From Aceticella autotrophica (GTDB lineage: Bacteria > Bacillota > Thermoanaerobacteria > Thermoanaerobacterales > Thermoanaerobacteraceae), in contig NZ_CP060096.1 of NCBI RefSeq assembly GCF_017357865.1, positions 186,001 through 250,000 of the forward strand: a stretch of 64,000 nt of DNA, read 5' to 3'. The position numbers and the translations under genes were made by a program. Under the pieces are notes generated by a model. It ran no database searches. It was given only the letters and a program-made list of their open reading frames with translations, and was not told the DNA's origin. Shown one piece after another: positions 20,327-28,710 of this stretch (positions are counted from its first letter, which is position 1; each line of letters begins with the position of its first letter).

Positions 20327-20965
20327 CTAAACTTTTTTGAAAAAATGTACTTTCATCAAATCAAAATAGTGTAAATTAAACTTTACCTTTTCTTTTGTAT
20401 ATTTATAAATATTGCTTATCAAAGTTTTAGGTGATAAACTGTTCATTGTTTCAATGTATTCTTGAAAATTAGCAAAAAAGCTGTGAATATAATTCATAAT
20501 CGAGAGAAATCTCATTTTGAAATAACTGATATTTTGCTGTTTCACAAAAGACAAATTAAACTCTTTAATGATCTCATCAGCAACATATGTAGTGCCATGT
20601 CCATCGATAAATATTTTTTTCAAGGAAGTTAGAATAACAGATAAAGGATAGATGAAATATGGCACTAAAAAGTCCGGTATTAAAGCATGTGTTTTATGGC
20701 ATACAGGACAAATAACTCTTGCTATGGTAATATCTATGCAATTATTGTCGATAAAGACACCCCTGCAGTAATAGCCATGCCTGTGCAATTTACCGTTGTA
20801 ATTGCAATTAGGGCATCCAGATGGTGTATCTATGTACAAATATGATTTATTTTCGATATATTCATGTATATTTTTAATTGGAAAGGCTATAATTATCATT
20901 GTGACCTTTCTTGGGGAGGTAATTAATTTTACCGCCCCATTATTTTTTTCTATAATTGTAGGCAA
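20327..20965 (-). CDS. Transposon-associated zinc-ribbon protein (DUF6431-like)
   Basis: The 212-residue protein has a zinc-ribbon-like part: CPNCNYNGKLHRHGYYCRG (about residues 53-71) and CPVCHKTHALIPDFLVPYF. A helical region rich in aromatic and basic residues follows. Proteins of this kind accompany DDE-transposase/ATPase pairs in Firmicutes. I recall the family as DUF6431 but could not check it. It lies nearest the right end, 230 bp upstream of the transposase. A role in target choice or end recognition is a guess. Confidence 0.7.
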   Translation of the reverse strand: MPTIIEKNNGAVKLITSPRKVTMIIIAFPIKNIHEYIENKSYLYIDTPSGCPNCNYNGKLHRHGYYCRGVFIDNNCIDITIARVICPVCHKTHALIPDFLVPYFIYPLSVILTSLKKIFIDGHGTTYVADEIIKEFNLSFVKQQNISYFKMRFLSIMNYIHSFFANFQEYIETMNSLSPKTLISNIYKYTKEKVKFNLHYFDLMKVHFFKKV

Positions 20966-21062
20966 GATTAACCAATCTTATACATGGATATGAAAATTAA
21001 TTAACTTTACATAATGGATAAGGTTAAATTATTTTGCTTTTTATATCATTTTTTATATTGAA

Positions 21063-21080
21063 ATAATTTGCTGTATAACA
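21063..21080 (-). repeat. Right terminal inverted repeat of the transposon
   Basis: Read on the minus strand it begins TGTTATACAGCAAATTAT, the partner of the left end. The second target copy TATTAC follows at 21081-21086. Confidence 0.9.
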
Positions 21081-21086
21081 TATTAC

Positions 21087-21276
21087 AGACAGCATAAGAG
21101 ACATTAATGAATGCTCGCTGGAAATAGCTAAATTAGTTAGTTTGCTTAATGACAATAAGGACAAAATAAAAAATGTGCATTATTTTGTTGATGATAGGTT
21201 AGAGCTAAATCTTAATGGCGATAAAGTAACCTTTGAGGAGGCATTTAAAGGCTTACCACTAAAACAGGTAGATTAG
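21087..21276 (+). pseudogene. cas7: Cas7 (Csh2 type), 3' part cut off by transposon
   Basis: After the second TATTAC the frame continues the cas7 product: DSIRDINECSLEIAKLVSLL, then YFVDDRLELNLNGDK, FEEAFKGLPLKQVD and TAG at 21274-21276. This is the expected C-terminal region of Csh2-type Cas7, with 63 residues including the shared junction. There is no start codon and no ribosome site in front, so it is not expected to be made. cas5 begins 14 bp later, as in an intact operon. Confidence 0.93.
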
Positions 21277-21290
21277 GACGGTGACTTTTA

Positions 21291-22001
21291 ATGGTCATAT
21301 TCGATTTGTGGGGTAAATTTGCTCACTTCAGAAAATTTTATACAAACTCTTCTTCTTTAACTTATTCAGTTCCACCAAGAACAACAGTGGAAGGAATCAT
21401 AGCTGCTTTGCTTGGCTATGAAAGAGATACTTATTATGAAATATTAAATGCAGAAAATTTGCACGTAGCTGTTAGGAAGATGAGCAAAACAAAGAAAATA
21501 ATGCAATCTGTAAACTATATCAAGGCAACTAGTGCTGGAGAACTTCATTCTCCAAAACAGCATACACAAATCCCCTTTGAATTATTAGCTAGTGATGATA
21601 AAGTACGTTATAGATTTTACGTAACTCATAAAAATAAAGAACTATTAAGTAAAATCAATGAGCACTTATTTAAAAACAAACCTGTCTTCACCCTTTACTT
21701 TGGCAGTGCGCCTTTTACATGTTATATTGAATATGTTGGGAATGAAAAGTGGGATTGGATGGACAGTGATGATTTTCAAGATATTTTTACTGTCATACCA
21801 AGTGATAAGATTGAAGAAATAGATATTAAAAATATGAAAGGATATTTACTAAAAGAGAGAATGCCAAGGGATTTCGGAGAGGATAGAACAATAAAAGAAG
21901 TGACTACGTATGTTTATGAAGATGAGGGACATTTCATCAGAGTAAAGATTAATGGTAAATTTGTTAGACTTTCAAATGGGGAAAACATAATATTTATGTA
22001 A
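21291..22001 (+). CDS. cas5: Cascade subunit Cas5 (type I-B)
   Basis: Cas5 binds the crRNA 5' handle in Cascade, so it is the protein most directly affected by changed repeat ends in this array. The 236-residue protein has the N-terminal Cas5 signature FDLWGKFAHFRKFYTNSSSLTYSVPPRTTVEGIIAALLG in shortened view (residues 4-42) and the HTQIPFELL segment. The length is normal. It is separated from its own promoter by the transposon, so expression may be reduced unless a transposon-borne or local promoter is used. A GGACGGTGA-like ribosome site precedes ATG. Confidence 0.93.
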   Translation: MVIFDLWGKFAHFRKFYTNSSSLTYSVPPRTTVEGIIAALLGYERDTYYEILNAENLHVAVRKMSKTKKIMQSVNYIKATSAGELHSPKQHTQIPFELLASDDKVRYRFYVTHKNKELLSKINEHLFKNKPVFTLYFGSAPFTCYIEYVGNEKWDWMDSDDFQDIFTVIPSDKIEEIDIKNMKGYLLKERMPRDFGEDRTIKEVTTYVYEDEGHFIRVKINGKFVRLSNGENIIFM

Positions 22002-22014
22002 AAAGGTGATATTA

Positions 22015-24348
22015 ATGAAATTTTATTCTCACAGCAGGAAACAGCAAAAATATCAAAAATTATTATCTGATCATTTAAAAGAAGTAAAAAATTTATCAAT
22101 TGAACAAATTCCAGATGAATATAAGAAGGCTTATGAAATAATGGCACTATGCCATGATTTTGGGAAGTATACATCATATTTCCAAAAATATTTAGAAACT
22201 CAGAAGAAAACTTCTTTATCAAATCATGGATTTATTTCTGCTGTATTTGGAGGATATGCTGCACTTCAATATTATGGGGAAGAAAGTATTCTTCCCTTGA
22301 TCATTTATAATACTATACTTCATCATCATGGCAATTTAGAAAGTTTTTCGACAAATCTTCCTGTTAAATTCAAAGATGTATCTAGAAAAGATTTTCCTTT
22401 AAATGTACTAGATAAAATAGATATTTCCTATAAACAAATAGGAGATATGAGAAAGAATTTATTTTTCATAAGTCCTGATTTTGAAAAGTTAGGTTTGTTA
22501 AGAGAATTTGAACAGTTTATTAAGAAAGAAAATGTTATAGAGGATACATTAACTGTTCTTAAAAAACTAGATGCCTTATCTGTTAGGAATTTAAAATCAG
22601 AGGATAATTATTTTATCCATCAAATGCTTTATTCTGCTTTGATTTCGGCTGATAAGATAAGTGCATCAAACACATATATACCCGAAGAAATATATGTTAA
22701 TTATAAAACCTTAGATACGATTAGAGCAAGTAAATTTGGGGAACCAGAGAAAGATATAGATAAACTTAGAACAGAGATATTTAAAGTTGTTTTAGATAAT
22801 TTAGAGAAAAATTATGATAAATCAAAAATATTTTCTATTACTGCTCCTACAGGTACAGGTAAAACAATTACAGGCTTTTTTGCGGGTTTAAAGTTAAGTG
22901 AATTATTAGGGAATAATCGAAAAATAATATATTCATTGCCCTTTACTTCAATTATAGAACAAAACTATGATATATTAGTTGAACTTTTGAAAAAGCTTGA
23001 TAACTTTGAGGGGAATAGCAGCAGATATATAATCAAACACCATAATTTAGCAACAATAGAGTATGAGAGCGAATATAGGGACTATAAAAAAACGGAAGCC
23101 GAATTGTTAATAGAAAATTGGCAGAGCGGAATAATTGTTACAACTTTTGTCCAACTTTTAGAAACTTTGGTAGGAGCAAGAAATAGAATGTTAAAGAAAT
23201 TTAATGCTTTGAAAGGTTCAATTATAATACTTGATGAAATTCAAGCTATTGATATAAAGTATTTCCAATTAGTAGATTATATTCTAAAAAAAGCTTCTGA
23301 GTACTTGGATTTAAGAATTATAATAATGACAGCTACAAAACCAATGATTTTAAATGAAGCAGTTGAATTGCTTGACAATAACGAAAAATACTTTAGAATA
23401 TTTAGAAGGACAAAATTAATACCTAAAATACAAGAAATAACAATAGATTCCTTTATAGAAAGATTTAAGAAGGATTTGGAAGATAAATCTTACATGATAG
23501 TTTGCAATACAATTATGCAGTCATTAAAAATATATAAAGAATTAGATAAATTAGGTTTGAATAGAGAGATATTTTATTTATCTACAAACATAATTCCTTT
23601 GCATCGGAGAGAAAGGATTAAAGAGATAAAAAAAAGATTAAAAAATGAAAAGATAATACTTGTTTCAACCCAAGTAGTTGAGGCAGGAGTTGACCTTGAT
23701 TTTGATATTGTAATAAGAGATTTAGGACCTATTGATTCTATTATTCAGTCAGCAGGGAGATGTAATAGAAATAGCAGAAAGGAGATTGGTGATGTATATA
23801 TTTATTCTATAGTTGATGAAGAAAATAATCCTTTTGGCAAATATGTTTATGGGAATACATTAATGAATATATCAAAAGAAATACTTAAAAGATATGATAA
23901 TATCTTGGAAGAAAAATATTTTCAATTAATAAATGAATATTTTAATATGGTGATGCAAAACAAATCATCACAAGATTCACGGGAGTTTATAAAATCGATT
24001 GAGAATTTAGATTTTTCAGAAGGAGAATATTCTATAAACAGTTTTTCACTAATACAAAACAACCCGGGATACTTTGAGGCCTTCTTTATATACGATGATG
24101 AATCAGAAAATGTTTTTAAGAAGTATTTAAGTTTATCAACCATAAAAGATTTTAATGTTAGAAGAGAAAAATATTTAGAAATACAAAAAAATATAAAAGA
24201 TTATATACTTTCACTTCCTATAAAATATATTAATAATTTTCAACTAGACAAAGGTATTCCTTACTTACCTAAAGAAGGAGTAATAGACTTGTATGATTTT
24301 AAAACAGGATTTAGAAGAGATAAAGATGATAAATATATGATATTATAA
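22015..24348 (+). CDS. cas3: CRISPR nuclease-helicase Cas3 with HD domain
   Basis: Cas3 is recruited by Cascade to unwind and degrade target DNA. The 777-residue protein has an N-terminal HD nuclease domain (H47-D48 in MALCHDFGKY, later HHHG) and an SF2 helicase: Walker A APTGTGKT (near residue 277), DEIQ box, motif III MTATKP, then VSTQVVEAGVDLDFD and QSAGRCNR. The ATG at 22015 follows AAAAGGTGAT; an in-frame GTG at 22006 overlaps this ribosome site and is rejected. It is the last gene of the operon before the leader. The frame is intact. Confidence 0.95.
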   Translation: MKFYSHSRKQQKYQKLLSDHLKEVKNLSIEQIPDEYKKAYEIMALCHDFGKYTSYFQKYLETQKKTSLSNHGFISAVFGGYAALQYYGEESILPLIIYNTILHHHGNLESFSTNLPVKFKDVSRKDFPLNVLDKIDISYKQIGDMRKNLFFISPDFEKLGLLREFEQFIKKENVIEDTLTVLKKLDALSVRNLKSEDNYFIHQMLYSALISADKISASNTYIPEEIYVNYKTLDTIRASKFGEPEKDIDKLRTEIFKVVLDNLEKNYDKSKIFSITAPTGTGKTITGFFAGLKLSELLGNNRKIIYSLPFTSIIEQNYDILVELLKKLDNFEGNSSRYIIKHHNLATIEYESEYRDYKKTEAELLIENWQSGIIVTTFVQLLETLVGARNRMLKKFNALKGSIIILDEIQAIDIKYFQLVDYILKKASEYLDLRIIIMTATKPMILNEAVELLDNNEKYFRIFRRTKLIPKIQEITIDSFIERFKKDLEDKSYMIVCNTIMQSLKIYKELDKLGLNREIFYLSTNIIPLHRRERIKEIKKRLKNEKIILVSTQVVEAGVDLDFDIVIRDLGPIDSIIQSAGRCNRNSRKEIGDVYIYSIVDEENNPFGKYVYGNTLMNISKEILKRYDNILEEKYFQLINEYFNMVMQNKSSQDSREFIKSIENLDFSEGEYSINSFSLIQNNPGYFEAFFIYDDESENVFKKYLSLSTIKDFNVRREKYLEIQKNIKDYILSLPIKYINNFQLDKGIPYLPKEGVIDLYDFKTGFRRDKDDKYMIL

Positions 24349-24352
24349 AATA

Positions 24353-24406
24353 AAAATGTCGTCGACCTCCAATAACGTAAAAAATATGGGGGAGCGACGA
24401 CATTTT
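24353..24406 (+). terminator. Long hairpin between cas3 and the CRISPR leader
   Basis: AAAATGTCGTCG pairs with CGACGACATTTT, extended by CCTCC with GGGGG; the loop is AT-rich. T-rich sequence follows. It may end the cas transcript and separate it from the array promoter, or be part of the leader itself. Confidence 0.65.
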
Positions 24407-24430
24407 CATTTTTATTTTTTATAAAAAATA

Positions 24431-24532
24431 TTGACTTAATTGTGTTTTATGCTATAATTAAGTTGTAAGGTTGATAGCCATGGGAAATATAGAAAAAGAG
24501 ATATACTTTAATTTAGCCTTTTGAATGAGGGG
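24431..24532 (+). promoter_or_regulatory. CRISPR leader with strong promoter
   Basis: TTGACT (24431-24436), 16 bases, TATAAT (24453-24458) form a near-consensus promoter reading into the array, with a start near 24465. The leader ends GAATGAGGGG directly before the first repeat at 24533. These last bases matter: GGGG or AGGGG recurs in front of nine repeats inside the array and nowhere else there. Orientation is confirmed by the ATTGAAAC-type 3' ends of the repeats and by the decayed repeat at the far end. Confidence 0.85.
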
Positions 24533-27500
24533 GTTTTTAGCCTACCTATAAGGAATTTTGCTTTCCCTATTTCTACAATTAATTTACTAAATAAGGGGGT
24601 TTTTAGCCTACCTATAAGGAATTGGATACCTTTGTATTTGAACAAAATTTGCATTATTACTTCCTTGTTTTTAGCCTACCTATAAGGAATTGGATACTTC
24701 TAATCCCACATAGGTAGTTTAAGAACACTTTTTGTTTTTAGCCTACCTATAAGGAATTGGATATTTAGCAAAATATATATCAGGATTTATTTTATGGGGG
24801 GTTTTTAGCCTACCTATAAGGAATTGGCTAATTTGTCTCGTTTTTGAAGTTTTTTCTTTAGCCGGGGGTTTTTAGCCTACCTATAAGGAATTGCCTGTTC
24901 TGAGTCATTATCAAGCAATTTTTGACCAGTAGGTTTTTAGCCTACCTATAAGGAATTGCCTGTATTGTTTTGGAATGTTGGGTCGACATATGTCTGGGGG
25001 TTTTTAGCCTACCTATAAGGAATTGCTGAATTTCTGGAACATATCATTTTGCGAGACCTGACAAGTTTTTAGCCTACCTATAAGGAATTGCTGAAGATGA
25101 AGAAATTGAAAGAGGCATAGTAGCAGCGGGGGTTTTTAGCCTACCTATAAGGAATTGTTTGTTAAATCATTCTATATAATGGAAAGGAGTTGTCCATGTT
25201 TTTAGCCTACCTATAAGGAATTGTTTGATTTTTTTAAAGACTCCCTATAGAAACTATATCACAGTTTTTAGCCTACCTATAAGGAATTGTTTGCTTCCTC
25301 TTGTAACAAGATATAAAATAGCTCCGGGGGTTTTTAGCCTACCTATAAGGAATTGTTTCGTTGGAGGAGCTCCTACATATCCGCCATCGCCTCGCGTTTT
25401 TAGCCTACCTATAAGGAATTGTTTCTAGTATTCTTCTTGAAACCCGAGAAGACCCTGTTGAAGGTTTTTAGCCTACCTATAAGGAATTGTTTCGGTGAAA
25501 TAGGAAATTATCGTACATTGACAACTGAGGTTTTTAGCCTACCTATAAGGAATTGTTTCTTTGATTTTTCTCTTGTAAGCTTCTTTCCTCCTGTTCGTTT
25601 TTAGCCTACCTATAAGGAATTGTTTCACTATAATACAACTTATGCACCTAGCTTTACAACAGGGTTTTTAGCCTACCTATAAGGAATTGTTTCTTTTCTT
25701 CAGGAGAAAAAATATGAGTATGATTTTTTAGTTTTTAGCCTACCTATAAGGAATTGTTTCTGAGTTTAGCTCTCTCAAGTGACTACAATGGAGAAGGTTT
25801 TTAGCCTACCTATAAGGAATTGTTTCTGCGAGTGATACGGTCAGAGCGGCAATAGATGCAAGTTTTTAGCCTACCTATAAGGAATTGTTTCTTCTATCAC
25901 ATTAACTTTATCATTTATTAACAGCGGGGGTTTTTAGCCTACCTATAAGGAATTGTAGAATTCTGCCTGCCTTACTGCTTTTCTGTTTGCGGGGGTTTTT
26001 AGCCTACCTATAAGGAATTGTTACTCGAAACAACCCGATAGACATATGTTTCCGGTACACGTTTTTAGCCTACCTATAAGGAATTGTTACATATCCAAGG
26101 TATATCCGTATTTTATCGACATGAAAGGTTTTTAGCCTACCTATAAGGAATTGTTACATATATTTTCATCCTATAGCACCGCCTAATACTTTACGTTTTT
26201 AGCCTACCTATAAGGAATTGTTACTCTGGTCGTACACTTTAATATTGTTCAAATCAGTATCGTTTTTAGCCTACCTATAAGGAATTGTTACCACTCCCTT
26301 TAGATATTTTACCATTGCGGTAATGGGGGTTTTTAGCCTACCTATAAGGAATTGAAACAGGGGTAGGAGGAGGTGATAATAATGCCAGCAATACGTTTTT
26401 AGCCTACCTATAAGGAATTGAAACTCTTCGTCCAATTCAATTCCATACGTTAGGGCATGTTTTTAGCCTACCTATAAGGAATTGAAACTTATTGTCTGTT
26501 GCAGTGTTTGCAACAGCGCCTACATGTTTTTAGCCTACCTATAAGGAATTGAAACTATTCCTCCTTATAATTTTTTTTAGGCGTATCGGCTGTTTTTAGC
26601 CTACCTATAAGGAATTGAAACATTTATAAAGCTTCTCTGCCCAAGGCTTCATTTTACCGTTTTTAGCCTACCTATAAGGAATTGAAACGTGATGATCAGA
26701 TAAAAGCTGGAGAAGCAATGTTACGTTTTTAGCCTACCTATAAGGAATTGAAACATAGCTGACGGTAAACCGGTACAGGACGAGGCATTTGGTTTTTAGC
26801 CTACCTATAAGGAATTGAAACTGGATAAATTTTATACTGTTCAAGAAGTCGTTGAAATGTTTTTAGCCTACCTATAAGGAATTGAAACAGTTGTTAATCG
26901 TCTTTATGAACATGAAAAGCCACTCAGTTTTTAGCCTACCTATAAGGAATTGAAACTTTTCTATCTTGTGTTGTTCTTCTGCTGCTTCTTTTGGTTTTTA
27001 GCCTACCTATAAGGAATTGAAACAGCTTTGCGATCTGATTTTCTATTTTCTCAATTTCTTTGTTTTTAGCCTACCTATAAGGAATTGAAACTTTAATTTT
27101 TGATACATTTCACTATCAAAAATTTTTCTGTTTTTAGCCTACCTATAAGGAATTGAAACCTTTAAAAGTGATGGTACATTTGAATGTAGCAATGCAGTTT
27201 TTAGCCTACCTATAAGGAATTGAAACTTATAAAATTAAACCTGGCCAATTTGTAACATCTCTGTTTTTAGCCTACCTATAAGGAATTGAAACCTTTTTAA
27301 TACTTTTATTCTTTCCATTTTACATACCTCGTTTTTAGCCTACCTATAAGGAATTGAAACTGTAGAGAGCTTTCTTGGATTCTTCTTCTTTTTCTATGTT
27401 TTTAGCCTACCTATAAGGAATTGAAACGAAGCAAGCGATTGATCTTGCCACGCTTTCCGCAATGCGTTTTTAGCCTACCTATAAGGAATTGAAACCAACA

Positions 27501-28482
27501 TTTTTGCATGGTCGTCTTAAGGTTTACTGGTTTTTAGCCTACCTATAAGGAATTGAAACTTGAAAATATATTGTATAGTGAAGATTTAAAAATTAGTTTT
27601 TAGCCTACCTATAAGGAATTGAAACATTGCGCAGGTAATAACTGATACAAGTGGTAATATCGTTTTTAGCCTACCTATAAGGAATTGAAACTTACCCCAT
27701 CAACAGCAAGATTATATCCAATTTCATGTTTTTAGCCTACCTATAAGGAATTGAAACTAAATTCCTGAAACGGCATAAATGGATTTGGTCTTTGTTTTTA
27801 GCCTACCTATAAGGAATTGAAACATCATTAATTTCACTTTCCTTTCTTTTCTTTTTTATATAGTTTTTAGCCTACCTATAAGGAATTGAAACTTGTTTTT
27901 GTATGCCTTATTCTCTTACCAAATAAATGTTTTTAGCCTACCTATAAGGAATTGAAACAGACTTATTTTAAAGCGGGGCAACCTGTGAATTTAAGTTTTT
28001 AGCCTACCTATAAGGAATTGAAACTGTTGTTGTTGGCGTGTATACTGCTGCAAACCAACCGTTTTTAGCCTACCTATAAGGAATTGAAACTATTCTTTTG
28101 ACTGGACAAATTTTACAAATATTCTCAAGTTTTTAGCCTACCTATAAGGAATTGAAACAAAACATCTTTTACTCCTGTCACATTTGATATTTATAAGTTT
28201 TTAGCCTACCTATAAGGAATTGAAACCATGCACATACAATTTATTATCTTTTTTACAAATGTCGTTTTTAGCCTACCTATAAGGAATTGAAACTGTCCTA
28301 AGTCTTGTGAAACTTGTCGTACGGCTTTACGGTTTTTAGCCTACCTATAAGGAATTGAAACTCTTTTAATACTTGGTATAATTGTTGCTTTTGTTCCGTT
28401 TTTAGCCTACCTATAAGGAATTGAAACTAGGCAAAGCAAAAAATACTCATTTTGCCTATGCCCAGTTTTTAGCCTACCTATA
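24533..28482 (+). CRISPR. Type I-B CRISPR array, 60 repeats, with stepwise changing repeat 3' ends
   Basis: Repeat units of 30 bp begin GTTTTTAG and in the older part end ATTGAAAC; start-to-start distance is 64-69 bp and spacers are 34-39 bp. I count 59 full repeats and a last one cut after 18 bases (28465-28482). Repeats 28-59 (26329 onward) all end AAAC. Repeats 1-27 share only the first 25-26 bases; their last four bases are, from old to new, TTAC (repeats 23-27), TAGA (22), TTTC (13-21), TTTG (10-12), CTGA (8-9), CCTG (6-7), GCTA (5), GATA (2-4), and repeat 1 differs in its last five. Small frames inside the array are not genes. Confidence 0.98.
24595..26358 (+). repeat. Nine leader-marked repeats (GGGG or AGGGG in front) at the points where the repeat end changes
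   Basis: Repeats starting at 24599, 24801, 24868, 25000, 25132, 25330, 25930, 25995 and 26329 are preceded by GGGG; the first of these by AGGGG. No other internal repeat is. Each is the oldest member of its end-type group, and the next repeat toward the leader has a new end. With the extra bases each marked copy restores a 30-bp duplicated unit (4+26 or 5+25). At such junctions the true spacer starts right after ATTG (or ATT) and stops before the G run, giving 35-38 bp, the normal size. Confidence 0.93.
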
Positions 28483-28609
28483 GAAAGTGGAAGTCAGAAA
28501 AAAAGAGGTGAGAGGTCAGAAATTTAATTTTTTGATAGAAATTGAAATAAGTTCTGACATCTGACATCCGATTTCCGACTTTTGTTTAGTTTTCAAAATG
28601 TTATATCTC
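28483..28609. repeat. Palindrome-rich interspersed element truncating the array
   Basis: Directly after the cut last repeat comes GAAGTCAGA...GAGGTGAGAGGTCAGAAATTTAA (28490-28526), also found at 47794-47831 next to a dead IS110. About 25 bases later inverted versions follow (TTCTGACATCTGACATCC, then TTCCGACTTTT). It looks like a small non-coding mobile or palindromic repeat. Confidence 0.55.
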
Positions 28610-28710
28610 AAAACATAAAGAATGAATTTTCAAAGGGAATATTGTCCTTTGAAATTCAGATATATAAGGCAATACTAATTGCCAAAAATTAAAATAAGAG
28701 GAGGAAGAAT
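28610..28710 (+). promoter_or_regulatory. Conserved S-layer gene leader, copy 1
   Basis: About 100 bases before the ATG are shared with 32434-32534 and 59503-59601. Two small hairpins can form: TTTCAAAGG with CCTTTGAAA, and GGCAAT with ATTGCC. It ends with the ribosome site GAGGAGG. It is probably the 5' untranslated region of these mRNAs. No known riboswitch class is recognised. Confidence 0.6.

Larger units (their letters stand above)
17688..21080 (-). mobile_element. Complete 3.4-kb DDE transposon with AAA ATPase and zinc-finger protein, inserted in cas7
   Basis: Both ends are defined. The left end reads TGTTAAACAGCAA (17688-17700) and the right end, on the other strand, TGTTATACAGCAA (21080-21068), a 13-bp inverted repeat with one mismatch. 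TATTAC flanks the element on both sides (17682-17687 and 21081-21086) as a 6-bp target duplication. It carries three minus-strand genes: a zinc-ribbon protein, a DDE transposase and an ATPase, an arrangement like TniA/TniB elements. The intact ends, target copies and genes suggest a recent insertion. A copy of AGATTAAACAA occurs twice near the left end (17723 and 17757), possible transposase sites. Confidence 0.92.

Noticed and set aside
17688-21080. A 5-bp target duplication, usual for TniA-type elements
   Set aside because: The inverted repeats line up exactly from TGTT with six flanking bases TATTAC identical on both sides; five is possible only if the sixth match is chance.
25225-25604. 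Short open frames inside the CRISPR array with a repeated VFSLPIRNC peptide
   Set aside because: They are translations of the repeat unit and spacers. No ribosome site or coding sense.
24533-26328. Explaining the variable repeat ends as assembly or sequencing errors
   Set aside because: The changes are ordered, shared by neighbouring groups, and coupled nine of nine times to leader-derived G runs, including a matching 5-base case. Random errors would not give this.
24533-26328. Explaining the variable ends as ordinary point mutation of the repeat
   Set aside because: Whole four-base blocks change at once while the first 25-26 bases stay constant, and every change coincides with inserted leader bases.
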